Shown here in pieces: positions 1-8,524 of a stretch of 64,000 nt of DNA (its first letter is position 1; each line of letters begins with the position of its first letter). The stretch comes from JADLHS01 sp964553795. GTDB taxonomy: Bacteria; Verrucomicrobiota; Verrucomicrobiia; Limisphaerales; JADLHS01. Below the pieces are notes generated by a model. It worked only from the letters and a program-made list of their open reading frames with translations. It was not told the origin of the DNA and searched no databases. The stretch lies in the NCBI GenBank assembly GCA_964553795.1, contig CAZKMR010000009.1, positions 1 through 64,000 on the forward strand, in the 5' to 3' direction. Made by a program: the position numbers and the translations under genes.

Positions 1-9
1 GCGATTTCC

Positions 10-160
10 CGGGGAGCACACGCGCCTTCGCGTGTGCCCGACCGCGCCCCGCGGTCGGGACTGGCGCGCGCCACCGCGCGTCGGCCCAACGTGCGATGGC
101 GCACGTGGGTGCGGCGGACGAGGCGTCCGCCGCCGCACGCGAGGGCGCGTGCGCTCCCCG
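10..160. other. Six-arm GC-rich hairpin cluster closed by an outer stem
   Basis: Six consecutive inverted repeats fill this stretch almost without gaps. The arms are 16-24/29-37 (9 bp, perfect), 37-45/51-59 (9 bp, perfect), 61-70/75-84 (10 bp with two G-T pairs), 85-95/100-109 (10 bp with one bulged A), 111-120/124-133 (10 bp, perfect) and 134-141/146-153 (8 bp, perfect), with loops of 3-5 nt. Bases 10-15 pair with 155-160 and could close the array into a multibranch structure. There is no T-run, so it is not a simple terminator. It lies 8 bp beyond the hypB stop. It could be a structured RNA, a 3' UTR element or a palindromic repeat; the sequence alone does not decide. Confidence 0.6.
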
Positions 161-167
161 TGCAAGA

Positions 168-971
168 TCACGACACGCCAATTTTTTGGCGGGCCTCCAG
201 TAGATAGTTCAACCACGTCTCCATGCCGGCACCGGTTTTGGCGGAAAGCTCGAACACTTTCGCGTGGTGGCTGATGCAGTGAAGATTTGCCAGCGCTTGT
301 TCGCGATCAAATCCCGCGGCGGCGGCGAGATCGGTCTTGGTGACGATTGCCGCGTGGGCGGAGTGGAACATGGGAGGATACTTGAGCGGCTTGTCTTCGC
401 CTTCTGTCGTGGCGAGCAGGACCACGCGCAGGTCTTCGCCCAGATCGTAATCCGCGGGGCAGACGAGGTTGCCGACGTTTTCGATCACCAACACGTCGAG
501 ACCATCGAGGGGCAACTGCATCGCCGCTGCGAATACCATGTCCGCATCGAGATGACACGCCGTGCCGGTGGTGATTTGAATGACCGGGATTCCGGCGCGG
601 CGCAGCCGAACGGCATCGTTCTCCGTCGCGAGGTCGCCCACGATCACGCCGATGCGCAATCGGATCATCAACTGGCGCGCCGTTTCGTAGATGAACGTGG
701 TTTTGCCCGAGCCTGGTGAGGAGACGACGTTTAACACGAGCAACTTTTTCGCCCGAAACAACCGGCGATTCCGTTCGGCCAACTGGTCGTTCTTTTCCAG
801 TAGTGAACGATTCAGATTCAAAGTGGACGGACCGGGCAAGTGGATATCGGAATGGCCGTGGCTGTGTGCATGGTGGTGGTGTTGGTGATGATGATCGGGA
901 CGGTGGTCATGCGGGTGGCCGCCAATCTTGACGCCGTGAGTTGCGAGTCCGCAGCCACATTCCTGGCACAT
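168..971 (-). CDS. hypB: Hydrogenase nickel incorporation GTPase HypB
   Basis: HypB is a GTPase that, with HypA, delivers nickel to the large subunit of [NiFe]-hydrogenases. The 267-residue product begins MCQECGC, matching the N-terminal CxxCGC high-affinity metal site known from E. coli HypB. I therefore chose the ATG at 971 rather than the in-frame TTG at 980. A histidine-rich stretch follows, with 14 His within residues 19-44, as in HypBs that store nickel. The P-loop SSPGSGKTT and later NVGNLVCP and TKTDL motifs identify the SIMIBI GTPase domain. The ATG lies 1 nt beyond the hypA stop, so hypA and hypB are almost certainly co-transcribed. Confidence 0.95.
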   Translation of the reverse strand: MCQECGCGLATHGVKIGGHPHDHRPDHHHQHHHHAHSHGHSDIHLPGPSTLNLNRSLLEKNDQLAERNRRLFRAKKLLVLNVVSSPGSGKTTFIYETARQLMIRLRIGVIVGDLATENDAVRLRRAGIPVIQITTGTACHLDADMVFAAAMQLPLDGLDVLVIENVGNLVCPADYDLGEDLRVVLLATTEGEDKPLKYPPMFHSAHAAIVTKTDLAAAAGFDREQALANLHCISHHAKVFELSAKTGAGMETWLNYLLEARQKIGVS

Positions 972-972
972 A

Positions 973-1314
973 TCATTCAAGCTCCACGCGGGCGAGTTCC
1001 AGTTCGCGGCCCCGGCGCAGGTCGCCGCTCAATTCCCGGCACCGGGGGCATTCATTCGAAAAATTTTCGGTGACAAATTCCGCTCCACATTCGCCGCACC
1101 AGTAGGTCACCGGTACGGATTCAATGCTCAAACTGGCGTTGGCGGCAATGGTGTCGCGGCGGACGATGTCCCAGGCAAACTGCATCGCATCGGGCACCAC
1201 GCCACTCAAGGCGCCGACGCGGAGTTGCACGCTGACGATGCGCCGGGCGGGAGCGTTTTCCGCTGCTTGCAGGGCGAGTCGCAGGGCTTCGGTTAGAAGC
1301 GAAACCTCATGCAT
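973..1314 (-). CDS. hypA: Hydrogenase maturation nickel metallochaperone HypA
   Basis: HypA binds nickel and works with HypB in hydrogenase active-site assembly. The 113-residue product starts MHEVSL, the invariant HypA start, in which His2 is a nickel ligand. A zinc site of two CxxC pairs is present near the C-terminus (CGEC and CPRC). An open frame continues upstream to about 2150, but that part is only the antisense shadow of hypF. The length fits the family (about 113-118 residues). The gene is divergent from hypF, with about 105 bp between starts, which must hold promoters for both directions. I saw no convincing -35/-10 pair there beyond a lone TTGACA at 1360-1365. Confidence 0.95.
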   Translation of the reverse strand: MHEVSLLTEALRLALQAAENAPARRIVSVQLRVGALSGVVPDAMQFAWDIVRRDTIAANASLSIESVPVTYWCGECGAEFVTENFSNECPRCRELSGDLRRGRELELARVELE

Positions 1315-1419
1315 CACCGGAAATTCTCCCGCCGCGCGGCGGTTTCGTCCCCACTTGGATTGACAATTCCTGCGCGAAGATTGGCAAGCGGAGTTGAGCG
1401 CGAACTCGACAATGGGCGG

Positions 1420-3998
1420 ATGATGTCGTTGATCATGACCGCGCTGGAAGCCAAACCCATTGGCGAAATTGCCCGCGTCAGGCTTGTTATCTCCGGCGCG
1501 GTGCAGGGCGTTGGCTTTCGTCCCTTCGTGTGCCGGTTGGCGCGGGAATTGAAACTGACTGGGTGGGTGAAAAACTCGGCGCAAGGCGTGCTGATCGAAG
1601 CCGAGGGTAGCGCGGCGACGTTGCAAGATTTTCAACGGAAGCTGAAACGTGAGGGGCCACCGCGCAGTCGCATTGAACACTGCGAGGCAGCGTGGTTCGA
1701 TGTTCGGGGCGGCGAAGTCGGATTCGAGATTCGCGACAGCGAAACCGGCGGTCACAAAACCGCATTGGTGTTGCCCGACCTTGCGACGTGCCCGGATTGC
1801 CGCGCGGAATTGTTCGATCTTTCCAACCGCCGGTATCGCTATCCGTTCATCAATTGCACGAACTGCGGACCGCGGTTCAGCATCATCGCCGCGCTGCCGT
1901 ACGATCGCGCCAATACTTCGATGCGCGCATTTCATCTCTGCGCGGAGTGTCAGGCGGAATACGACGATCCCCAAAGCCGCCGTTATCACGCGCAACCGAA
2001 TGCGTGTCCGTGGTGCGGGCCGCGTCTCGAATGGTGGCCGGTTGATTCTACCGACGGACCAGCCGTGACGCATGAAGCGGCGTTGGCGCGCGCGGTGGCG
2101 GCGATACGTCGGGGACAGATCGTCGCGGTGAAAGGCATTGGCGGTTTCCATTTAATGGTGGACGCGCGGGACGAGGCTGCGGTGCGGCGACTGCGAGAAC
2201 GAAAACATCGCTGGGAAAAACCGTTCGCGTTGTTGTTCCCATCGCTCGCCAGCGTGAAGCGGGCTTGCGAAGTGGCGGCGCTGGAGGAGCGGTTGTTGCT
2301 TTCGCCCGCGGCGCCGATTGTGTTGTTGAAACGGCGGAGAGTTGGAGGGTTGGAGTGCTGGAGTGCGGCAGGCAATTTCACCACTCCAGCACTCCACCGC
2401 TCCACAGGTCCCGACTCCCGTTCTCTCGCGCCTTCTGTCGCGCCGGGCAATCCCAATCTCGGCGTCATGCTGCCATCGAATCCGTTGCACCACTTGCTCC
2501 TGGCGGAATTGGAATTCCCGGTGGTGGCGACGAGCGGAAATCTGAGCGACGAACCGATTTGCACCGATGAATTCGACGCGTGGGAAAGATTGAAAGGAAT
2601 CGCGGACGGATTCCTCGTTCATGATCGGCCCATCGTGCGGCAGCTGGATGATTCCATTGTGCGCGTCGTTTCGGAACGAGAGATGGTGCTGCGCTGTGGA
2701 CGTGGTTATGCCCCGCTGCCCGTGAAGATGCCGACGAGCGGAAGGATCGGCGAAACGTTGCTGGCCGTCGGCGGCCATTTGAAAAACTCGGTCGCGCTGG
2801 CGATTGGGGAACAGGTTTTCCTGAGTCAACACATCGGTGATCTGGAAACGGAGTTGGCGCATCACGCGTTTCAGCGGGTGGCCGCAGAGTTACCGAAACT
2901 TTATGACGCGACGCCGGAAGCGGTCGTGGCGGATCGGCACCCGAACTATGCGGCGACGCAGTATGCGCTGGAGCCGCGCGACGCGAAGGTGCTTCAGGTG
3001 CAACATCACGAGGCGCACGTGTGGGCGTGCCTGGGCGAACACGCGGTGGCGCTGCCGGCGCTCGGCGTGGCGTGGGACGGCACGGGTTACGGAACAGACG
3101 GCACGATCTGGGGCGGAGAATTTTTCCACGTGACTGACGAACGCACGACGCGCGTGGCGAGCTTACGATCGTTTCGACTTCCCGGCGGNNNNNNNNNNNN
3201 NNNNNNNNNNNNNNNNNNNNNNNNNNNNNNNNNNNNNNNNNNNNNNNNNNNNNNNNNNNNNNNNNNNNNNNNNNNNNNNNNNNNNNNNCTGACGAACGCA
3301 CGACGCGCGTGGCGAGCTTACGATCGTTTCGACTTCCCGGCGGGGACGCCGCCATCAAAGAACCGCGTCGCGCGGCGTTGGGGTTGTGTCATGAACTCGC
3401 GGCGCAGCGAACCGAGGTTGCCGCGGAGCTGCGGCGCCGCATCGCGGCAATGTTCGCGGCGGACGAGTTGCGAGCATTGGAACAGGCGTTGGTGCGGAGC
3501 ATCAATGCACCGCGCTGTTCGAGCATCGGGCGACTGTTCGACGCGGTAGCGGCGCTGGTGGGCTTGCGAACGATCATGCGATTCGAAGGTCAGGCGGCGA
3601 TGGAATTAGAGTTCGCGCTCGAAGGAATCGAATCCAGCGATCACTACCCGCTTCCGCTCGACTCGCGCCACGCGTTGCTGGTGCTGGATTGGGCGCCGAT
3701 CATTGCGGCGATTCTAACTGATTTGCAACGCGGCGCTCCGATTGGACTCATCGCTGCGAAATTTCACAACGGACTGGCGGAGGGAATTGTGAGCGTGGCG
3801 AAGCAAGTGAACGAACCGCGCCTGGCGTTGGGCGGCGGGTGTTTTCAAAATCGGTATCTACTGAAGCAGACGATCCGGCGGTTGCGGGAAGAAGGCTTTC
3901 AGGTGTTCTGGCCGCAACGCGTGCCGCCGAACGATGGCGGAATTGCGTTCGGCCAAATCGCGGTCGCGCGCCACGGTCAACCAACTGCCCGACGTTAA
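1420..3998 (+). CDS. hypF: Carbamoyltransferase HypF (interrupted by an assembly gap)
   Basis: HypF converts carbamoyl phosphate into the carbamoyl-adenylate used to carbamoylate HypE for the hydrogenase cyanide ligands. In order there are an acylphosphatase domain (VQGVGFRPF), a double zinc finger (CPDC, CTNC, CAEC, CPWC), a YrdC-like domain (KGIGGFHLM) and a Kae1-like domain (HHEAHVW, WDGTGYG, and GGGCFQN with NDGG at the C-terminus). The frame is broken by 100 N at 3189-3288, flanked by a perfect 55-bp duplication. Collapsing gap and duplicate gives 808 codons in frame, the usual size. Residues encoded by 2341-2421 look like an extra 27-residue insertion in the YrdC domain. Start ATG 1420; ATG 1423 or 1435 are alternatives. 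Confidence 0.93.
2343..2404. repeat. Palindromic element inserted in frame within hypF
   Basis: Two 23-bp arms, 2343-2365 and 2382-2404, are reverse complements at 21 of 23 positions, around a 16-nt loop. The inner 15 bp (TGGAGTGCTGGAGTG) match perfectly. The element falls exactly where HypF homologues, as I remember the family, run straight from 'IVLLRRR' to 'LAPxVAPGNPxLGVMLP'. It adds about 27 codons (2341-2421) without disturbing the frame. This resembles palindromic elements that colonise coding sequence, such as the Rickettsia RPE class. That comparison is by analogy only. Confidence 0.6.
3134..3343. other. Scaffold gap: 100 N between 55-bp duplicated contig ends
   Basis: Bases 3134-3188 and 3289-3343 are identical over 55 bp and bracket exactly 100 N (3189-3288). 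This is what two overlapping de Bruijn graph contig ends look like after being joined with a default-size gap. Removing one copy and the N restores the hypF frame, so probably no sequence is missing. Confidence 0.92.
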
Positions 3999-4000
3999 TC

Positions 4001-4252
4001 ATGTGTCTCGCGATCCCAGGCAAAGTTGAAAGCATCACCGGCGCTGATCCGATCACCCGCATGGGCCGGGTGAATTTCGGCGGCGTCATCAAGGAGGCAT
4101 GTCTGGCTTACGTGCCGGAAGTCGCGGTGGGCGATTACGTGATTGTGCATGTGGGTTTCGCGCTCAGCAAAATTGACGCAGAGGAGGCGCAGAAGGTGTT
4201 TGAATATTTGCGGCGCATGGAGGAACTGGGCGAGTTGGAGAACAGCACATGA
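4001..4252 (+). CDS. hypC: Hydrogenase assembly chaperone HypC/HybG family
   Basis: HypC is a small chaperone that, with HypD, carries the Fe(CN)2CO moiety and hands it to the hydrogenase large-subunit precursor. The 83-residue product starts MCLAIPGKV, the diagnostic N-terminus with the essential Cys2. An upstream open extension overlaps hypF and is not needed. The ATG lies 2 nt after the hypF stop, and the hypC stop overlaps the hypD start (ATGA), so hypF-hypC-hypD are translationally coupled. Confidence 0.96.
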   Translation: MCLAIPGKVESITGADPITRMGRVNFGGVIKEACLAYVPEVAVGDYVIVHVGFALSKIDAEEAQKVFEYLRRMEELGELENST

Positions 4253-5340
4253 AGTATCTCGACGAATATCGGGATGCGGAACTGGCGCAAAAAATCGCCC
4301 GAGAGATTCGCCGCGTCGTCACGAAGCCGTGGACAATCATGGAAGTCTGCGGCGGGCAAACTCACGCGATTGTGAAATTCGGCATTGATGAGCTGTTGCC
4401 GGACCGCGTCACGCTGATTCACGGGCCGGGTTGTCCCGTGTGTGTCACGCCGATTGAAGTGATTGATCAGGCGCTCGAAATCGCGGCGCTGTCACAGGTA
4501 ATTTTCACCTCGTTCGGTGACATGTTACGCGTGCCGGGCAGCCGAACTGATTTGCTGAGCGTGAAAGCGCGGGGTGGCGATGTTCGCATCGTTTATTCGC
4601 CGTTGGATGCAGTGACGATTGCGGAACAAAATCCTTCGCGCGAGGTGGTGTTTTTCGGCGTTGGTTTTGAAACAACTGCCCCGGCGACGGCAATGGCGGT
4701 TTTTCAAGCAGCGCGCAAAGGCCTGAAGAACTTTTCGTTGCTCATTTCGCACGTGCTCGTGCCGCCGGCGATTGAGGCGCTGATGTCGGAGCCGGAATGT
4801 CGGGTGCAAGCGTTCCTGGCGGCCGGACATGTGTGCGCGGTGATGGGTTATGAAGAATACGTGCCGCTGGCGACGACGCATCGCGTGCCCATCGTGGTGA
4901 CGGGTTTTGAGCCGCTGGATATTTTGCATGGCATACTCATGGCGGTGCAGCAGTTGGAAGCGGGTCGCGCGGAGGTCGAAAATCAATACTCGCGCGCCGT
5001 GCGTCCTGCGGGAAATGAAGCGGCGCGCGGATTGGTGCGACAGGTGTTTGGCATAGTGACTCGCAAGTGGCGCGGCGTTGGTGAAATCCCACGGAGCGGA
5101 TTGGGGCTGCGCGACGCTTACTCCGCGTTTGATGCCGCGGCGAAATTCAGAGTGGCGGAGCACTGCGTGGCTGAACCGGGGGAGTGTATCGCCGGGGAGA
5201 TTTTGCAGGGCCGGAAGAAGCCGGGCGAGTGTCCGGCGTTTGCATCGCGTTGCACGCCCGAACATCCGTTGGGCGCGACGATGGTTTCGAGTGAAGGCGC
5301 GTGCGCGGCTTACTTTCGTTATCGGCGGCAGGATCGGTAG
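4249..5340 (+). CDS. hypD: Hydrogenase formation iron-sulfur protein HypD
   Basis: HypD is the [4Fe-4S] scaffold on which the Fe(CN)2CO group of [NiFe]-hydrogenases is built, in complex with HypC and HypE. The 363-residue product has the family signatures VCGGQTHA near residue 35, GPGCPVCVTP near residue 62, FETTAPATA in the middle, and a C-terminal cysteine cluster ending in CTPEHPLGATMVSSEGACAA-type sequence. Length is normal for the family. The start overlaps the hypC stop by 4 nt (ATGA), and hypE follows after 11 nt. Confidence 0.96.
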   Translation: MKYLDEYRDAELAQKIAREIRRVVTKPWTIMEVCGGQTHAIVKFGIDELLPDRVTLIHGPGCPVCVTPIEVIDQALEIAALSQVIFTSFGDMLRVPGSRTDLLSVKARGGDVRIVYSPLDAVTIAEQNPSREVVFFGVGFETTAPATAMAVFQAARKGLKNFSLLISHVLVPPAIEALMSEPECRVQAFLAAGHVCAVMGYEEYVPLATTHRVPIVVTGFEPLDILHGILMAVQQLEAGRAEVENQYSRAVRPAGNEAARGLVRQVFGIVTRKWRGVGEIPRSGLGLRDAYSAFDAAAKFRVAEHCVAEPGECIAGEILQGRKKPGECPAFASRCTPEHPLGATMVSSEGACAAYFRYRRQDR

Positions 5341-5351
5341 AAGTTCGCGTT

Positions 5352-6386
5352 ATGAATTCGAGTTGCCCCATTCCCATCCAGCAATATCCGCACGTGCTCA
5401 TGGCGCATGGCGGCGGTGGGAAGTTAATGCAGCAATTGTTGACGAACATTTTTGAACCGGCTTTCGGCAATCCAATTCTGAACACGCGCCATGACTCGGC
5501 CCAGATTGAGATTCCGGCGGGCCGATTGGCGATGACCACCGATTCCTACGTCGTGCAACCGCTGTTCTTTCCGGGCGGCGATATTGGGTCGCTGGCGATT
5601 CACGGGACGGTGAACGATCTGGCGATGAGTGGCGCGCGCCCCCTGTATTTGAGTTGCGGGTTCATCATCGAGGAAGGGTTGCCGATGGAAACGCTGTGGC
5701 GCGTCGTTTGTTCCATGCGCGACGCGGCGCAGCGTTGCGGAGTGCAAATCATTACCGGCGATACCAAGGTGGTGGACAAAGGCAAAGGCGACGGGCTGTT
5801 CCTCAACACCACCGGAATTGGAGTGATCGAACATGCGCTGGAGATTGCGCCGCGAGCCGTTCAGTCGGGCGACGCGGTCATTGTGAGCGGCGATCTGGGT
5901 CGGCACGGAATGGCGATCATGGCGGTGCGCGAAGGGCTGCGATTTGAGAGCACAATCGAGAGTGATTCGGCGCCGGTGCATGAAGCGGTGTTGGCGCTGG
6001 TGAACGCAGGAATCGAAGTTCATTGCCTGCGCGACCTGACGCGCGGCGGGCTGGCGAGTGCGTTGAACGAAATTGCCGAAAGCGCCCGCGTCAAAATCGA
6101 GGTTGCGGAACGGGCCATCCCGGTGCGCGAAGACGTGCACGCTGCGTGTGAATTGCTGGGGTTGGATCCGCTTCAGGTGGCGAACGAGGGAAGATTCGTG
6201 GCGTTCGTCGCCGCAAAGGACCGCGACCGAACCTTGGCAATACTGCAGCAACACGAGGTCAGCGGGCGCGCGGCAGTAATTGGCGCGGTGACGGAGGGCG
6301 AGGCGCAGGTCACCCTGCAAAGTGCGATTGGGGTCCGGCGCATCCTGGACCAGCCGAGCGGGGAATTGTTGCCGCGAATCTGTTGA
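5352..6386 (+). CDS. hypE: Hydrogenase expression/formation protein HypE
   Basis: HypE dehydrates the thiocarboxamide on its C-terminal cysteine to thiocyanate, the cyanide donor for the active-site iron. The 344-residue product ends in PRIC, the invariant tail whose last cysteine is carbamoylated by HypF. AIR-synthase-like motifs are visible: HGGGGKLMQQL near the N-terminus, GTVNDLAMSGARP, TGDTKVVDKGKGDG and RDLTRGGLASALNE. ATG 5352 was preferred over upstream in-frame codons inside hypD because it leaves an 11-nt gap and gives the usual N-terminus. It ends the plus-strand hyp operon; the next gene is convergent. Confidence 0.95.
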   Translation: MNSSCPIPIQQYPHVLMAHGGGGKLMQQLLTNIFEPAFGNPILNTRHDSAQIEIPAGRLAMTTDSYVVQPLFFPGGDIGSLAIHGTVNDLAMSGARPLYLSCGFIIEEGLPMETLWRVVCSMRDAAQRCGVQIITGDTKVVDKGKGDGLFLNTTGIGVIEHALEIAPRAVQSGDAVIVSGDLGRHGMAIMAVREGLRFESTIESDSAPVHEAVLALVNAGIEVHCLRDLTRGGLASALNEIAESARVKIEVAERAIPVREDVHAACELLGLDPLQVANEGRFVAFVAAKDRDRTLAILQQHEVSGRAAVIGAVTEGEAQVTLQSAIGVRRILDQPSGELLPRIC

Positions 6387-6420
6387 CCCTGAGTGATTCA
6401 GGCAGACAATCCGTCGGCGA

Positions 6421-7164
6421 TTACATGACCATGCCACCATCCACGGTCAGCACTTGGCCCGTCACGTAGCGGCCGGACGCGGCGGCAAGATACAGCGCCG
6501 CATCGGCAATGTCCTCGGCCTGACCGAAGCGGCCGAGCGGGATTTGCTTCAACACGCCTTCGCGTAACTCAGGTTTCAGTTCCGCCGTCATGTCCGTTTC
6601 GATGAAACCGGGCGCGATGGCGTTCACAGTGATGCCGCGCGACGCAAACTCGCGCGCGGCCGATTGGGTGAAACCGATCAAGCCGGCTTTGCTCGCGCCG
6701 TAGTTGCATTGGCCGGCGTTGCCGATCAAACCGATGACCGAGGCGACGTTGATGATACGGCCTGTGCGTTGTTTCAACATGGGGCGACAGAAGGCGCGCG
6801 TGACCAGAAAGGCGCCACGCAAATTCGTGTTCAACACCGTGTCCCAATCGGCGTCCGTCATGCGCATGAGCAGGCCATCGCGGGTGACGCCGGCGTTGTT
6901 CACCAGGATGTCCACGCGGCCGCACTCAGCGAGAATCTTTTCCGTCGCCGTATTGACGCTGTCGGCATCAGACACGTCCACCGCGTACGCCCAGGCTTTG
7001 CGTCCCGTGGCGCGAATTTCCGCGGCGACTTTTTCCGAGTTTTCCGCAGTGCGGGAGACGACGACGACCTCCGCGCCGGCGGCGGCGAATTTCAAGGCAA
7101 TGGCGCGCCCGATGCCCCGGCCCGCGCCGGTGACGACGGCAATTTGATTGGCAAGTTGACTCAT
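6421..7164 (-). CDS. fabG: 3-oxoacyl-ACP reductase FabG
   Basis: FabG is the NADPH-dependent reductase of the fatty-acid elongation cycle. The 247-residue SDR protein has the cofactor loop TGAGRGIGRAIA near residue 12, the NNAG motif, the catalytic Ser-Tyr-Lys set (ASVIG, then YGASKAG) and the APGFIETDMT segment typical of FabG. It ends YVTGQVLTVDGGMVM, as FabG proteins do. ATG 7164 (MSQLANQ) gives the family length; the longer open frame to 7203 adds a tail not expected. It stands alone between convergent hypE and divergent pheA, outside a fab operon, so another SDR oxidoreductase cannot be fully excluded. Confidence 0.88.
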   Translation of the reverse strand: MSQLANQIAVVTGAGRGIGRAIALKFAAAGAEVVVVSRTAENSEKVAAEIRATGRKAWAYAVDVSDADSVNTATEKILAECGRVDILVNNAGVTRDGLLMRMTDADWDTVLNTNLRGAFLVTRAFCRPMLKQRTGRIINVASVIGLIGNAGQCNYGASKAGLIGFTQSAAREFASRGITVNAIAPGFIETDMTAELKPELREGVLKQIPLGRFGQAEDIADAALYLAAASGRYVTGQVLTVDGGMVM

Positions 7165-7395
7165 GACGCGGCTCAGCGTGTTGGGCGGGAGGCGTGGCGT
7201 CAAGCCCGGCCTCGAACTGAGGTTGCTTCGATTTTGTGGAGAGACTTCCGGGTGTGGAAAGAAACAATGGAAACCAAAAGCAAATTCGCCCCTCCAGCGG
7301 TAACAGTTTTTTGAGTCAATTCGGTCAATTTCAGTCCCACCCGCGGGCGTGCCCCGGCTTGATTCTTCGCGGTTCCTCCCACATGCTCCCTCGCT

Positions 7396-8457
7396 GTGAA
7401 TTTACCGGAGCATCGCCAGGCGATTGACCAGTTGGACGCGCAAATCGTCCGGCTGCTCAACGAGCGCACCCAGCACGTCCTCGCCATCGGCGAAATCAAG
7501 ATCAAGGCCGGCGAGGAAATCTACGTCCCGCACCGCGAACTGGCCGTGTTGCGCCGCGTCGAGAAATTGAATCCCGGCCCCATGACCGGCGAACAGCTCC
7601 GCGCGATCTACCGCGAAATCATGTCGAGCGCGCTGGCGCTGGAGAAAACGCTGACCATCGCGTATCTCGGCCCGGAAGCCACCTTTACGCATCAGGCCGC
7701 GATTCGCCGGTTCGGTTCGAGCCTGCGGTACGCCTCGCAAAAAACCATCGCCGACGTCTTCACCGAGGTCAGCAAACGCCGTGCGGACTACGGCGTCGTG
7801 CCGGTGGAAAACTCCACCGAAGGCGTCGTCACGCACACCCTCGACATGTTCGTGGACAGCGATCTCAAGATTGTTTCGCAAATCGTGTTGAAAGTGCAGC
7901 AGTGCCTGATGAGCAATACGCCGCGCAACCGCATCAAGAAACTTTACGTGCATCCGCAATCGCTCGCGCAATGCCGTGGTTGGATTCAGAATCAGCTCCC
8001 GCGCGCGGAACTGGTGGAGACTTCCTCCAACGCGCGTTCCGCGGAACTCGCTGCGAAGGAAACAGGCGCGGCCGCCATCGGCGGGTTGTTGGCGGCGGAA
8101 AAATATGGCTTGGAAGTGTTGGAGCAGGACATCCAGGACAACGCCGCCAATGCGACGCGCTTCTTGGTGTTGGGCCGTCAATGCAGTCCGCCCACCGGCA
8201 ACGACCGCACCAGCCTGATGCTCAGCATGAGCGACAAGGTCGGCGCGTTACATCACGCGCTCGCGGCCTTCCGGCGTTATCGCATCAACCTCACCAAAAT
8301 CGAATCGCGCCCCAGCAAACGCAAAGCGTGGCAATACCTGTTCTTCATCGATTGCGACGGCCACGCGCAAGACGCGAAAGTAGCCAAGGCCATTGCCATT
8401 TTGGAGCAGGAGTGCAGTTACGTGAAGGTGCTCGGGTCCTATCCGAACGCCGAGTAA
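7396..8457 (+). CDS. pheA: Bifunctional chorismate mutase / prephenate dehydratase
   Basis: This enzyme makes prephenate from chorismate and dehydrates it to phenylpyruvate for phenylalanine synthesis. Residues 1 to about 88 form an AroQ-type chorismate mutase helix bundle (RQAIDQLDAQIVRLLNER). The dehydratase domain follows, with YLGPEATFTHQAA, PVENSTEGVV and the catalytic TRF motif (ANATRFLVLG). A C-terminal ACT domain carries the ESRP phenylalanine-binding motif, so feedback inhibition is likely. The start is a GTG at 7396; no ATG gives the full mutase domain. Length (353) fits the P-protein family. The gene is monocistronic or leads into the downstream AAA+ gene after 67 nt. Confidence 0.95.
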   Translation: MNLPEHRQAIDQLDAQIVRLLNERTQHVLAIGEIKIKAGEEIYVPHRELAVLRRVEKLNPGPMTGEQLRAIYREIMSSALALEKTLTIAYLGPEATFTHQAAIRRFGSSLRYASQKTIADVFTEVSKRRADYGVVPVENSTEGVVTHTLDMFVDSDLKIVSQIVLKVQQCLMSNTPRNRIKKLYVHPQSLAQCRGWIQNQLPRAELVETSSNARSAELAAKETGAAAIGGLLAAEKYGLEVLEQDIQDNAANATRFLVLGRQCSPPTGNDRTSLMLSMSDKVGALHHALAAFRRYRINLTKIESRPSKRKAWQYLFFIDCDGHAQDAKVAKAIAILEQECSYVKVLGSYPNAE

Positions 8458-8524
8458 TTACCCGCGATTTTGTTTCAAAGTCCGGCTTGCCCTGCGGATA
8501 CAATCCGGCTTTCATCTGCGCGTC

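Noticed and set aside
1315..2151. Long minus-strand open frame continuing upstream of hypA
   Set aside because: It is antisense to hypF, whose coding is certain. HypA starts at MHEVSL with the normal 113 residues.
6388..6402. Small hairpin CCTGA/TCAGG between convergent hypE and fabG as a terminator
   Set aside because: Only 5 bp of stem and no T-run on either strand; too weak to call.
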